A stretch of 64,000 bases of DNA, from positions 1,860,001-1,924,000 of the forward strand of contig NZ_CP151642.1 of assembly GCF_038397785.1 (NCBI RefSeq), read 5' to 3'. Of the stretch, positions 43,879 through 52,662 are shown piece by piece. The DNA is from Salinibacterium sp. TMP30 (GTDB lineage: Bacteria; Actinomycetota; Actinomycetes; Actinomycetales; Microbacteriaceae). The notes under the pieces were generated by a model that was not told the origin of the DNA, searched no databases, and saw only the letters and a list, made by a program, of their open reading frames with translations. Made by a program: the position numbers and the translations under genes. Every line of letters starts with the position of its first letter. Position 1 is the first letter of the stretch.

Positions 43879-45081
43879 ATGACTGTTACCGGATCTTGGG
43901 AACGCGCCGCCAATGGTGCCATGCTGCTTGGTGCCGACGGGCAACTCAGCCAAACAATTTTTGCCGAAATGTCTGCCCTTGCTGTAGCCACTGGGGCAAT
44001 TAACCTCGGCCAAGGCTTCCCCGATGAAGATGGCCCGCCCGAAGTGCTGGAGGCCGCCCGCAAAGCCATCAGCGACGGCATCAACCAATACCCACCCGGC
44101 AACGGCCTACCCGTGCTGCGCAACGCGATCGCCGAACATCAAGAACGCTTCTACGGAATCGACCTCGACCCCGACACCGAAGTACTTGCCACCGCAGGTG
44201 CCACCGAAGCACTAGCCGCCACCATTCTCGCCCTTACTGACACCGATGACGAAGTCATCACCCTTGAACCCTTCTATGACGCGTACGGCGCCATGATCAA
44301 CTACGCGCGGGCCACCCATGTAACCATTCCGCTGCGCTACCCCGACTTTCAGCCTGACCACGACGACATCCGGGCTGCCTTCAGCGGACGCACCAGACTG
44401 ATCATCCTGAACAGCCCCCACAACCCCACCGGCAGTGTGCTCGACCGCGAAACCCTCGAACTGATCGTCGAACTCGCGCACAAATATGACGCGCTCATCG
44501 TCACCGACGAAGTGTACGAACACATCACCTTCGGCCACGAACACATCCCCATCGCGAGCCTGCCGGGTGCCTTCGACCGCACCATCAGCATCTCCAGTGG
44601 CGGAAAAACGTTCAACACTACCGGCTGGAAAATCGGCTGGATCACCGCACCCCAACCCATCCTGCAAGCCATCATGGCCGTCAAGCAGTACCTCACCTAC
44701 GTCAACGGCGCACCACTGCAGCCTGCAATCGCTGTCGGCCTCGGGCTCTCAGACGACTACTTTGCGGGACTCGCCGACGGGCTCGCCCGCAAACGAGACA
44801 CCCTCGGGGCTGGTCTCCGCAACGCCGGCTTCGACGTCACGACACCCCAAGCCGGCTACTTCATCATCGCGGATGCCGCACCACTCGGAGTGACCGACGC
44901 CGCCGAATTCTGCCGCACCCTCCCCGAACTCGCCGGAGTCGTCGGAATCCCCGTCACCGCGTTCGTGCACCCCCAGAACCACGACGACTACAACACGCTC
45001 ATCCGCTTCGCCTTCTGCAAAAAGACAGACGTGCTCGACCGCGCAGCAGCCCAACTCTCCGGAATGAAACTGCGCCACTAG
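43879..45081 (+). CDS. PLP-dependent class I/II aminotransferase (glutamine/methionine/kynurenine transaminase-like)
   Basis: 400 residues. N-terminal GAINLGQGFPDEDGPPEVLEAA and the Schiff-base lysine in SISSGGKTFNTTGWKIGW with ILNSPHNPTGSV place it in the fold type I Ia family including KAT/glutamine transaminase K, MtnE and DapC. The following gene (convergent, minus strand) is an omega-amidase-like hydrolase; together they could run a glutamine-transaminase/omega-amidase route. The exact amino donor cannot be deduced. Confidence 0.88.
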   Translation: MTVTGSWERAANGAMLLGADGQLSQTIFAEMSALAVATGAINLGQGFPDEDGPPEVLEAARKAISDGINQYPPGNGLPVLRNAIAEHQERFYGIDLDPDTEVLATAGATEALAATILALTDTDDEVITLEPFYDAYGAMINYARATHVTIPLRYPDFQPDHDDIRAAFSGRTRLIILNSPHNPTGSVLDRETLELIVELAHKYDALIVTDEVYEHITFGHEHIPIASLPGAFDRTISISSGGKTFNTTGWKIGWITAPQPILQAIMAVKQYLTYVNGAPLQPAIAVGLGLSDDYFAGLADGLARKRDTLGAGLRNAGFDVTTPQAGYFIIADAAPLGVTDAAEFCRTLPELAGVVGIPVTAFVHPQNHDDYNTLIRFAFCKKTDVLDRAAAQLSGMKLRH

Positions 45082-45102
45082 CGCGGCGGGGAGCGCGCCG
45101 CG
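45082..45102. terminator. GC hairpin between aminotransferase and amidase genes
   Basis: CGCGGCG (45082-45088) pairs with CGCCGCG (45096-45102), right after the aminotransferase stop. No T-tract. Confidence 0.4.
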
Positions 45103-45155
45103 AAATCGGCAGGAGTAGAAACGGCGCAATCAGAGCGAGCGCCGGAAACTAGCGG

Positions 45156-45971
45156 TCAGCGCTCCTCGCGCGGGCGCACTTCATAGCGCCGCAACTCGAG
45201 CGCGGGATTGATAGCCCGCACCTCATCGAGGCGCGCGTGCTCAATGTGGGCGACCGCAACATCCGTGCGCTCACCAATCGTCACCAACTCAACCCCCATC
45301 GGGTCAACCACCATGCTGTTGCCGACACCGATCGGCGGCGCATGATCCGCAGCCGCGACGAAGACCGTGTTTTCGATCGCACGCGCCGTGAGCAGAGTGC
45401 GCCAGTGGTACTCCTTCAGCGGGCCACGCACCCACTCGGCGGGCACCACAATGAGGTTGGCCCCGGCATCCACCAAACGGCGTGACACCTCCGGGAACCG
45501 GATGTCGTAACAGGTCTGCAAACCGACAGTGAAGCCCTCCCACGCAAACGTCTCCGGCGCACCAATCGACCCCGGAATGACCCAGTCCGATTCGCGCTGC
45601 CCGAACGCATCGTAGAGGTGCTGCTTACGGTAAGTCGCCACCACAGCACCGGTGGGTGCAATCGCCACCAGGGTGTTCGAGAAGCGACCGATTTCGTCGC
45701 TCGACTCCAACATGCCAGCAGCGACATGAATGCGCAAACGCTGCGCCAGTGACGTCAACGCCTGCACGAAAGGGCCATCGAGCGGCTCCGCCGCCGCCAC
45801 CCAGTCATCCCCCATCGTGGGCGTAAAGTACGCCGAATACTCGGGGAACACCACAAAATTAGCCCCCCGCGAAACCGCCCGCCCAGCGAGCTCCGTGATC
45901 TTGGCGATATTCTCATCGCGATCAGCACCGGGCGCAAACTGGGCAACAGCAATGGTCGAGGCGGAAGTCAT
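45156..45971 (-). CDS. Carbon-nitrogen hydrolase (Nit/omega-amidase-like)
   Basis: 271 residues. The nitrilase-superfamily triad is E44 (VVFPEYSAYF), K116 (ATYRKQHLYD) and C154 (LQTCYDIRFPE). The KQHLYDAFG element and lack of a signal peptide fit the Nit1/Nit2 branch (omega-amidase or deaminated glutathione amidase) better than a true nitrilase. It starts at ATG 45971, 6 bases after TAGGCT (45978-45983 minus strand) which overlaps the preceding stop; so it has its own probable leaderless promoter. Confidence 0.9.
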   Translation of the reverse strand: MTSASTIAVAQFAPGADRDENIAKITELAGRAVSRGANFVVFPEYSAYFTPTMGDDWVAAAEPLDGPFVQALTSLAQRLRIHVAAGMLESSDEIGRFSNTLVAIAPTGAVVATYRKQHLYDAFGQRESDWVIPGSIGAPETFAWEGFTVGLQTCYDIRFPEVSRRLVDAGANLIVVPAEWVRGPLKEYHWRTLLTARAIENTVFVAAADHAPPIGVGNSMVVDPMGVELVTIGERTDVAVAHIEHARLDEVRAINPALELRRYEVRPREER

Positions 45972-45980
45972 GACCCCAGC

Positions 45981-47207
45981 CTACGACCCACCCTCAGCAA
46001 TCAGCTTGCGATACGGCAGCAGCGCAGCCTTCATGCCAATTCCCAGCACCCCCACAAGGCGGTCGTCGCGGTAGTAGCCCACGGCAACTTGATCGGCGAG
46101 GTCTCCCTCAAGGATGCGGATGTCGTCATCCGAGACCAAACCCAGCAGACCATAAGCCTGCAGTTTGATCTCGAACTGGTTCGACCAAAACGATGGCATT
46201 GGAGCGAAAGGCTTCGCAACAACCTCATCGAAAGAACCGTCATCGGCAAACCACGCAGCCAGCACTGCGCCAGCGCGCTTGCCCGTGTCGGTCGGGATAT
46301 TCCAGTGCTCAATACGACGAGCCACATCATCAAACATCGGGTTCGGGAAACGCGCAATATCGCCAACGACATAGACGTCATCGAGCGCGACACCCTCGGT
46401 CGTCACGGCACGCATCGCGTTATCAGCGAGCACACCATCTCCCATGTCGAGGCCAGTGCCCTCCAGCCATTCGATATTGCAGTCCGAGCCAACAGACTCA
46501 ATCAGAACATCAGCCTCAATCACGCGGCCATCGCTCAACTCAACAGACTCGACCGAAGTCTCACCATTGATTGCAGCAACAGTCACACCAGAGAAAATCT
46601 CCACGCCCTCAGCGTTAAGTCGCCGACGCATCTCCTGAGCGACCAGCAACCCCAACGGGCGAATCATTGGCTCAACGCTCGGAGTGACAATCGTCACCGA
46701 ACAACCCAGCTTGCTGGCGGTCGCACTCAGCTCGCAGCCCAAAAAGCCTGAACCGACAACAACCACACGCGCACCGTCAGTGAGCTCCGCGCGCAACGCC
46801 ATCGCGTCATCCAAGGAACGAACCACGTGACGGCCGGCGATCGGCTCAAAATCCAAGCGACGGGCGCGCAAACCGGTCGCAATCACCAGGGCACGCCACT
46901 CGTGCACGTTGCCATCGTCAGTAGTCAGAGTGCGAGCCTCGAGATCCACCGCGGATGCCCGAACCCCGAGCATCCACTCAACATCACCCATCTCCGCTCG
47001 CGACGGAAACGCCACAGCCTCGTGGGTCACGTCAGTGGCCAACACTTCCTTGGACAGGGGCGGACGGTTATAGGGCGCATGAAGCTCATCGCCCACGACA
47101 CGAATAGCACCGGTGTAGCCCGAACGACGCAGAGACTCCGCCGCGCGAAGCCCACCCATCGCCGCACCGACAATAACGACCGGTGCGGCGGGGTTAACCT
47201 CAGACAC
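45981..47207 (-). CDS. FAD/NAD(P)H-dependent ferredoxin reductase
   Basis: 408 residues from GTG 47207, whose first base is the last of the ferredoxin stop (TAGTG). The FAD motif PVVIVGAAMGGLRAAESL, NAD motif VVVVGSGFLGCELSATASKLG and YVVGDIARFP identify a rubredoxin/putidaredoxin reductase-type protein with a C-terminal dimerisation domain. It probably passes electrons from NADH to the co-encoded ferredoxin and on to the P450 in the divergent operon. Confidence 0.93.
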   Translation of the reverse strand: MSEVNPAAPVVIVGAAMGGLRAAESLRRSGYTGAIRVVGDELHAPYNRPPLSKEVLATDVTHEAVAFPSRAEMGDVEWMLGVRASAVDLEARTLTTDDGNVHEWRALVIATGLRARRLDFEPIAGRHVVRSLDDAMALRAELTDGARVVVVGSGFLGCELSATASKLGCSVTIVTPSVEPMIRPLGLLVAQEMRRRLNAEGVEIFSGVTVAAINGETSVESVELSDGRVIEADVLIESVGSDCNIEWLEGTGLDMGDGVLADNAMRAVTTEGVALDDVYVVGDIARFPNPMFDDVARRIEHWNIPTDTGKRAGAVLAAWFADDGSFDEVVAKPFAPMPSFWSNQFEIKLQAYGLLGLVSDDDIRILEGDLADQVAVGYYRDDRLVGVLGIGMKAALLPYRKLIAEGGS

Positions 47208-47398
47208 TATTCGACGATTCGGATGGCCTGCATCGGGCACACATCAACAGCAGCTTCAATGTTGTCGCGCTCAGAGTCGGGCGCTTCAGCCACATACTCA
47301 AGCTTGTCGTCATCGTTGAGCTTGAAGTTGTCGGGTGCCTCAAACACGCACTGGCCATAGTGCTGGCACTGGTTCATGTCGACTTCGATTTTGATCAT
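47207..47398 (-). CDS. [3Fe-4S] ferredoxin (P450-type)
   Basis: 63 residues, the usual length for ferredoxins serving actinobacterial P450s. Ligands are C11, C17 and C54 (CQHYGQC and VCPMQAI); the fourth ligand position is Y14, which predicts a [3Fe-4S] rather than a [4Fe-4S] cluster. It starts by ATGA overlap with the FAH-family gene and ends TAGTG in the reductase start, so translation is tightly coupled through the operon. Confidence 0.95.
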   Translation of the reverse strand: MIKIEVDMNQCQHYGQCVFEAPDNFKLNDDDKLEYVAEAPDSERDNIEAAVDVCPMQAIRIVE

Positions 47399-48273
47399 CG
47401 CTTTTCCTCAACTTTCGACGGGTAGAGATCTTTAGAAGGAGTACGAATTCCTCGGAACTCCCAGTCGCCACCCATTGCGGTCGACATTACCTCTTCGCTC
47501 TGGGTCGGCTGTGCACCCACGTCGGTGCGGATCGGAGTCGGGCCAGTAACAATGCGGTTAGTGAGCTTTCCGAGGCCTTCCACTTCAACCTCGACGACGT
47601 CTCCGGGCTGAACCGGACGTGAGAACGCGGGCGTTCCCGAGAACAACAGGTCACCAGGGCTCAGCGTGATTGTGCGCGCAATATCGGCAACGAGATAGTT
47701 CATATCCCACTCCATGTTGTCGGTGTTGTCGTCTTGCTTCACCTCACCATTCACAATGGTGCGCAACTGCTTGCCACGGAAATCCCAGTCTGTAACCAGG
47801 CCAGGACCGACCGGGGCGAGCGTATCGCTACCCTTCACTCGAAGCATGGAACCGGCATCCGTGTCACGGAAGTCATGCAGTCCGTAGTCGTTGCCGATGG
47901 TGTAACCAGCGATGTAGTCGCCAGCTTCATCAGGAGAAACGTTGCGGCACGTGCGACCAATGACGATCACAATTTCACCCTCGAAGTTCAACCACTTGCA
48001 GCCCTCGGGGCGCACAACATCACCCTTGTGGGTGTTGAGAGCGGTGACCGGCTTGTGAAAGTACGTCGGAGCTCCGGGCAGCTTGGTCATGAACTCTTCG
48101 GTGCGGCTTGCGTAGTTCAAGTGCACGGCAATGATTTTGCTTGGTTCGGTTGGCGGCAAATGGATTGCTTCATCCACGCCCACCTCGCGACCGTCACCGG
48201 CCACGAGGGTGTCACCATGGCGCACCACCTGTGTTGGGTAGCCGTCAAGAAGTACTCTGCGAAGCTCAGTCAC
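47395..48273 (-). CDS. Fumarylacetoacetate hydrolase-family protein (HpaG-like)
   Basis: About 292 residues. FAH-fold signatures: SKIIAVHLNYASR, EGEIVIVIGRTCRNV, GYTIGNDYGLHDF and SPGDLLFSGTPAF, with the metal-binding Glu/Asp. Known members in homoprotocatechuate degradation act as the 2-oxo-hept-3-ene-dioate isomerase/decarboxylase (HpaG) or hydratase. The gene order after HpaE- and HpaD-like genes supports HpaG. The start is uncertain: GTG 48273 overlaps the dioxygenase stop by 8 bases; ATG 48288 is an alternative. Overlaps the ferredoxin gene by ATGA. Confidence 0.88.
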   Translation of the reverse strand: MTELRRVLLDGYPTQVVRHGDTLVAGDGREVGVDEAIHLPPTEPSKIIAVHLNYASRTEEFMTKLPGAPTYFHKPVTALNTHKGDVVRPEGCKWLNFEGEIVIVIGRTCRNVSPDEAGDYIAGYTIGNDYGLHDFRDTDAGSMLRVKGSDTLAPVGPGLVTDWDFRGKQLRTIVNGEVKQDDNTDNMEWDMNYLVADIARTITLSPGDLLFSGTPAFSRPVQPGDVVEVEVEGLGKLTNRIVTGPTPIRTDVGAQPTQSEEVMSTAMGGDWEFRGIRTPSKDLYPSKVEEKR

Positions 48274-49177
48274 GAGAGAGGACCACATCCTTTGCTGCGG
48301 GGAAGCCACCTTCGGGCTTCGGGAACCAGACATGTACCTGGCCGGTGCCGATCGAGTTCTCATACTCGCTATACATCACACCGGGAGCCGTGCACGCTTC
48401 TTCACCGATCGCACCCGCCGTAATCAGCCAATGGCCAAACATTGCTTCGGGGCGAACTTTCTGGAACGCCGGCATGGTCTCCAGCACCTTCGCGTGGTTG
48501 CCCTCCTTGAACCAGTCAAGACGCTCATAGTCTGCCTCGCGGGCGGCATCCGAGAAGATGTGTGCCGGGTCGGCCATCTCGTGCTTGCGCAGTTCGCGCA
48601 GCTTGAAGAAGGTGTGCGAGAGAGCGCCAGAGGCGAGCAGGATGACGCGGCGGTCACTCTTAGCGATAGCCTCACCAATCGCACGGCCTGCACGCAGGAA
48701 GTCCTCGTCCGTTGCGGTCTGGCAGATCGAGACGCTCACCCATTTCTTGTTAGGCAGTCCCTTGCCGAGGTAGTCCCACAGGTTGATCGTGGCGTACATG
48801 ATCGGCAAGTACTCGTCATCAATCGGGGTGATCCAAGTACCGTTTTTCTCGGCCTGCTCCCCCATCAGCTTCGCAAGCTCAGGGTCGCCCTTAAAGTCGT
48901 AAGGCACAGCACTCATGCCACGCGGAAGCTCCTCCGAGGTGAACTTGCCGTGACGACGCTCATGCGAAGTAACAACAAACTCCACAGTGGTTGCCCAGTG
49001 GCTGTCGAGCACGACAACAGTGTCGTAGTCGTCGTTCTCGAAGTAATCCTTGCGGAGCCGTTCGAGGCCTTCAACGAGCGTCGAGTCTTTGCCCTCATTG
49101 AGCTCCATACGGGTCTCTTTAGGCAACATGATCGTGGGTACGTGAGCAATCAGCCCAACCCCAACAACTTCTCCCAT
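48266..49177 (-). CDS. hpaD: Class III extradiol ring-cleavage dioxygenase (HpaD-like, homoprotocatechuate 2,3-dioxygenase)
   Basis: 303 residues from ATG 49177 with AAGGA six bases upstream. It follows enterobacterial HpaD: LIAHVPTIMLP at the start (metal His), VVVLDSHWATT, FTSEELPRGMSAVPYDFKGDPELA, LLASGALSHTF and near the end IGTGQVHVWFP. It would open the catechol ring of homoprotocatechuate with Fe(II) and oxygen. Two bases separate it from the aldehyde dehydrogenase gene. Substrate by homology; other catechols cannot be excluded. Confidence 0.88.
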   Translation of the reverse strand: MGEVVGVGLIAHVPTIMLPKETRMELNEGKDSTLVEGLERLRKDYFENDDYDTVVVLDSHWATTVEFVVTSHERRHGKFTSEELPRGMSAVPYDFKGDPELAKLMGEQAEKNGTWITPIDDEYLPIMYATINLWDYLGKGLPNKKWVSVSICQTATDEDFLRAGRAIGEAIAKSDRRVILLASGALSHTFFKLRELRKHEMADPAHIFSDAAREADYERLDWFKEGNHAKVLETMPAFQKVRPEAMFGHWLITAGAIGEEACTAPGVMYSEYENSIGTGQVHVWFPKPEGGFPAAKDVVLSRD

Positions 49178-49179
49178 GA

Positions 49180-50643
49180 CTATTCCTTCCATCCGTTCGG
49201 TGAAACCACCGTGTTCTTAACATCTGCATAGAAATCAAACGACCAGGTGCCGCCCTCGCGACCAACACCCGACTTCTTCGAGCCACCAAAGGGTGCCCGC
49301 AAGTCACGGACAAAGAAGCAGTTGACCCAGATTGTGCCTGCCACAAGCTGCTTGGCAATGAGATCGGCGTGGTCGCGGTTGCCCGAGACCAGAATTGCGG
49401 CCAAGCCAAACTCGGTGCCGTTGGCCATCGCCACGACTTCCTCATCGGTGCGGAATGTCTGCATCGTCAGCACCGGCCCGAAGACCTCCTGAGTGACAAT
49501 CTCACTACCAACTTCGGGATTTTTCACCAGAGTCGGTGCGAAGTAGAGCCCGCCTAGTTCGGCGTTCGGGGTGCCGCCAACAACGATATTCGCGCCGCCC
49601 TCCTTTGCACGATCGACGAAGCCCTTGATCCGCTCAAAGTGCACGCGGTGAATCTGTGGGCCAATGTCGGTCTCGATGTCGCGAGGGTCACCCTGACGCA
49701 AAGTCGCAACCTTGGCCGTGAAAGCGTCGGCAAAGGCATCCGCGATGTCTTCATGAACGAGGATGCGCGTACCCGAGAGGCATACCTGCCCAGCGTTGTC
49801 GTACTGCTCCACCGCAAGGGTTGCTGCGAGCTCGAGGTCGGCATCGTGCATGACAATGCACGGGCTTTTGCCCCCAAGCTCAAAACTGCAGGGGGTCAGG
49901 TTGTCTGCCGCTGCACGGGCGATCGACTTGGCGGTGGGCACGGAGCCAGTGAACGAGATACGACTGAGGTCGGGGTGGGCCACTAAGGCTGCACCCGCCT
50001 CTTTGCCGTAGCCTTGCACGACGTTGAACACGCCTGCCGGCAAGCCTGCTTCGACGGTGATGTCGGCCAACAGCGATGCGGTGAGCGGCGTCCATTCTGC
50101 GGGCTTCAGCACCACGGTGTCCCCGGCGGCGAGCGCGGGGGCGATCTTCCACGTGGCAAGCATGAGGGGTGCATTCCACGGGGTGATTAGCGCGGCAACG
50201 CCCGAGGGATCCCACGAGACGTGGTTGTTGTGACCGCGCGTTTCGAAGTCGGGATGCCCAAGGTCGTTCACGAGGTAGTCAGCGAAGAACCGGAAATTGT
50301 GCGCCACTCGCGGCATTACACCGCGCAGGTGGCTGCGCAGTAGTGCGCCGTTGTCCATCGTCTCAACGTTGGCAAGTTCGCTGACGCGATCTTCGACAAG
50401 GTCGGCGATCTTGTGCAAGATCGCTGCACGGTCATGGGGGCTTGTTGCGGCCCATGCGGGGAACGCTGCACGCGCTGCCGCGACCGCAAGGTCGACTTCT
50501 GGTTGGCCACCGCGGGAAATTTCTCCGAGGTTGCTGCCGTCGATGGGGGATGTGTTCGTGAAGGTTTCGTCGGAGGCTACGCGTTCTCCGTTGATGAAGT
50601 GCCGCGTATCGACGGTCACCCCGGCTACTTGAACGTTCGTCAT
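49180..50643 (-). CDS. hpaE: Aldehyde dehydrogenase (HpaE-like)
   Basis: 487 residues. Catalytic C288 in NAGQVCLSGTRI, E255 in FELGGKSP, and the NAD motif SFTGSVPTAKS are intact. Adjacent HpaD- and HpaG-like genes suggest 5-carboxymethyl-2-hydroxymuconate semialdehyde dehydrogenase, the step after ring cleavage; a gamma-glutamyl aldehyde (PuuC-like) substrate is also possible given the amine genes nearby. First gene of the minus-strand catabolic operon. A candidate promoter (TTGTTT, 17 bp, TAAGGT, minus strand) is followed by a perfect dyad at 50672-50697. Confidence 0.85.
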   Translation of the reverse strand: MTNVQVAGVTVDTRHFINGERVASDETFTNTSPIDGSNLGEISRGGQPEVDLAVAAARAAFPAWAATSPHDRAAILHKIADLVEDRVSELANVETMDNGALLRSHLRGVMPRVAHNFRFFADYLVNDLGHPDFETRGHNNHVSWDPSGVAALITPWNAPLMLATWKIAPALAAGDTVVLKPAEWTPLTASLLADITVEAGLPAGVFNVVQGYGKEAGAALVAHPDLSRISFTGSVPTAKSIARAAADNLTPCSFELGGKSPCIVMHDADLELAATLAVEQYDNAGQVCLSGTRILVHEDIADAFADAFTAKVATLRQGDPRDIETDIGPQIHRVHFERIKGFVDRAKEGGANIVVGGTPNAELGGLYFAPTLVKNPEVGSEIVTQEVFGPVLTMQTFRTDEEVVAMANGTEFGLAAILVSGNRDHADLIAKQLVAGTIWVNCFFVRDLRAPFGGSKKSGVGREGGTWSFDFYADVKNTVVSPNGWKE

Positions 50644-50671
50644 AGTGGTCCCGTCTCGAATTGCTCGCCGT

Positions 50672-50697
50672 TAAGTCATTCGGATACTAATGACTTA
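50672..50697. promoter_or_regulatory. Regulon dyad A upstream of the ALDH operon
   Basis: TAAGTCATT (50672-50680) and AATGACTTA (50689-50697) are perfect 9-bp arms about the 8-base centre CGGATACT. The centre contains GATA, as in sites B, C and D. It lies just downstream of a candidate promoter, where a bound MarR dimer would block transcription. Confidence 0.7.
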
Positions 50698-50765
50698 CCT
50701 TAGCGAGTGATTCCAAGCCAAACAAGCGTTAGCAGCGTCTGACCATCAAAAAATATGGGCGAACA

Positions 50766-51266
50766 CTAATTCTTCGGCTCGACGCCAGCCGTAATAACCC
50801 GCAGCATCTCAGCCAGTTCTTCACGTTTGGCGGGATCAACGGGACCGGTCACTGCCTGCTCTTGAATGTTGAATGCCGGAAAGAGTTCTATCATCAGCGC
50901 GCGGCCACGATCCGTGAGCTTGACGACAACTAGGCGTCCATCGCTCGCACTACGTTCACGGGTGAGCCAGCCGCGGCGTTCGAGTGTGGAAAGCACGCCA
51001 GTGAGGGTCGCTTTCGAAAAACCACCCTCGAGCGCGATCTGACGAGTCTCGATGGGCTCCCAGATCCATGTGACCCACAGCACAACAAAGGCCGTCCACG
51101 ACAGGTTGTGTTCTGACAGAACCGTGCGCTCAAAGTGATTGCGCACAGCATTTGCCGCACGAAAAAGGTTCGACGCAACTGCCATCGCAGAGTAGTCAAG
51201 CGGCAAGCCGCCAACTCTCGCCTGTACCTGACGCTCTGTTTCGGTGAGTGTGTGTGGTCCGGCCAC
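50766..51266 (-). CDS. MarR family transcriptional regulator of the catabolic island
   Basis: 166 residues from GTG 51266 (GAGGGGACC upstream). Winged helix: LSWTAFVVLWVTWIW, then GFSKATLTGVLSTLERRGWLTRE and wing RSASDGRLVVVKLTDRG. In E. coli HpaR, also a MarR protein, represses the homoprotocatechuate genes, so an aromatic-acid ligand is likely. It lies between the ALDH operon and the divergent P450 operon, with dyad B between it and P450. It probably represses itself and both operons. Confidence 0.9.
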   Translation of the reverse strand: MAGPHTLTETERQVQARVGGLPLDYSAMAVASNLFRAANAVRNHFERTVLSEHNLSWTAFVVLWVTWIWEPIETRQIALEGGFSKATLTGVLSTLERRGWLTRERSASDGRLVVVKLTDRGRALMIELFPAFNIQEQAVTGPVDPAKREELAEMLRVITAGVEPKN

Positions 51267-51370
51267 TGAGGTCCCCTCGCTCGCATTTAGCTGCGGTTAC
51301 TCTATCCAACCACCGGCGTCGAGAAAGTTTTTGTGGGCAACCACTCGCCCTAACGTGACCACGTGCCCTA

Positions 51371-51388
51371 TTGTTTGGATACAAACAA
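51371..51388. promoter_or_regulatory. Regulon dyad B between MarR and P450 genes
   Basis: TTGTTTGGATACAAACAA: perfect 7-bp arms TTGTTTG/CAAACAA around GATA. It sits 17 bp before the P450 start and close to the MarR promoter, suitable for autorepression and P450 control. Confidence 0.75.
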
Positions 51389-51404
51389 CTTTCGGAGGAT
51401 TGAG

Positions 51405-52658
51405 TTGACTTCAACGGCGAACGTCACCCTGGCAGACCTAGACCTATTCGAAAACGGCACACCGTGGAACGTTTTCGACAAGCTTCGAACAGAAGCACCC
51501 GTGCACTGGTCAGAAGAAGCAGCGCCCAACCATGGCTTCTGGTCGCTCACTCGGTATCACGACATCGTTGCTGTGCTGCGGGATACTGAAACGTTTTCGA
51601 GCGAACGTGGCGGTGTCAACATTGAAGAACTTGATGACGAGCAGCTCGAAGTACGCAAGTCAATGCTCGAGACGGACGGTGTGCGTCACCGGGCACTCCG
51701 ACGACTGATGCAGGGTGAATTCACGCCCAAGGCGGTCGGTGGTTATGAGATCTTTCTCCGCGGCCTCACTGCGAGCACGCTGGATGCTGCGTTTGCCAAC
51801 AAGGAGTTTGAGTTCGTCAGCCAGGTAGCGGCAGACTTCCCTATCCGCGTTCTCGCCAAGATGCTTGATGTTCCCGACGCGGACACCCACAAGCTCATCG
51901 ACTGGGGCGACCGGATGATCGGCAACGACGATCCGGAACACGCCGATGTGCTGGCAAGCTCCGCAGAGAGTGAAGAGTTTCGTCTCCTGCCTTTCCGCTC
52001 CCCGGCCGCACGTGAAGTATTCGAATACGGCAATGATCTGGCCAACAAGCGTCGCGGAAAAGATGGCACCGACCTCGTTTCGCGCCTCGTCAACCAAGAG
52101 CCGATGGATGGTAAAGCTCTCAACGAGCGCGACTTCAATAGCTACTTCCTGCTGCTCGTCGTCGCCGGTAACGAGACCACTCGCCACACGATTACGCACA
52201 CCATGAACTACCTCATGGACAACCCTGAGCAGATGGCGCTGCTGCAAGAAAAGCCCGAGCTCATCCCGTGGGCTGTTGAAGAGTTCTTGCGCATGGCAAG
52301 CCCCGTCTATCACTTCCGTCGTACGGCCACGAAAGACACCGAGATCAACGGTCAAGCCATCAAAGAAGGCCAAAAAGTCGTCACGTGGTTTGCCGCCGGC
52401 AACCGTGACCCCGAGGTCTTCGAAAACCCCTACACAATGGATGTCACTCGCAACCCGAACGAACACATGGCGTTCGGTCGCGGTGGTCCGCACATGTGTC
52501 TCGGAAACTCTCTTGCGCGTCTTGAAATCCGTATTATGTTCGAGACGCTGTTGCCCCGGATTTCCGGAATGACGAAACTGAGTGAAGCAGCACGTCTGCG
52601 CAGTAATTTTGTCAACGGAATCAAACGACTCCCGGTACGCGTCGAATTAGCAAAGTAG
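51405..52658 (+). CDS. Cytochrome P450 (class I bacterial, CYP125/CYP124-like branch)
   Basis: 417 residues from TTG 51405 (GGAGG six bases upstream). The I-helix oxygen motif is VVAGNETTRH; the K-helix ExxR is in VEEFLRMASP; the haem loop FGRGGPHMCLGNSLARLE has C365. The GNETTR and FGxGGPHxCLG forms are typical of the steroid/fatty acid/terpenoid CYP125-124-268 group; function in aromatic or aryl-ether oxidation cannot be excluded. The divergent operon supplies a [3Fe-4S] ferredoxin and reductase. It starts the plus-strand operon with the PLP decarboxylase four bases behind. Confidence 0.93.
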   Translation: MTSTANVTLADLDLFENGTPWNVFDKLRTEAPVHWSEEAAPNHGFWSLTRYHDIVAVLRDTETFSSERGGVNIEELDDEQLEVRKSMLETDGVRHRALRRLMQGEFTPKAVGGYEIFLRGLTASTLDAAFANKEFEFVSQVAADFPIRVLAKMLDVPDADTHKLIDWGDRMIGNDDPEHADVLASSAESEEFRLLPFRSPAAREVFEYGNDLANKRRGKDGTDLVSRLVNQEPMDGKALNERDFNSYFLLLVVAGNETTRHTITHTMNYLMDNPEQMALLQEKPELIPWAVEEFLRMASPVYHFRRTATKDTEINGQAIKEGQKVVTWFAAGNRDPEVFENPYTMDVTRNPNEHMAFGRGGPHMCLGNSLARLEIRIMFETLLPRISGMTKLSEAARLRSNFVNGIKRLPVRVELAK

Positions 52659-52662
52659 GCAC

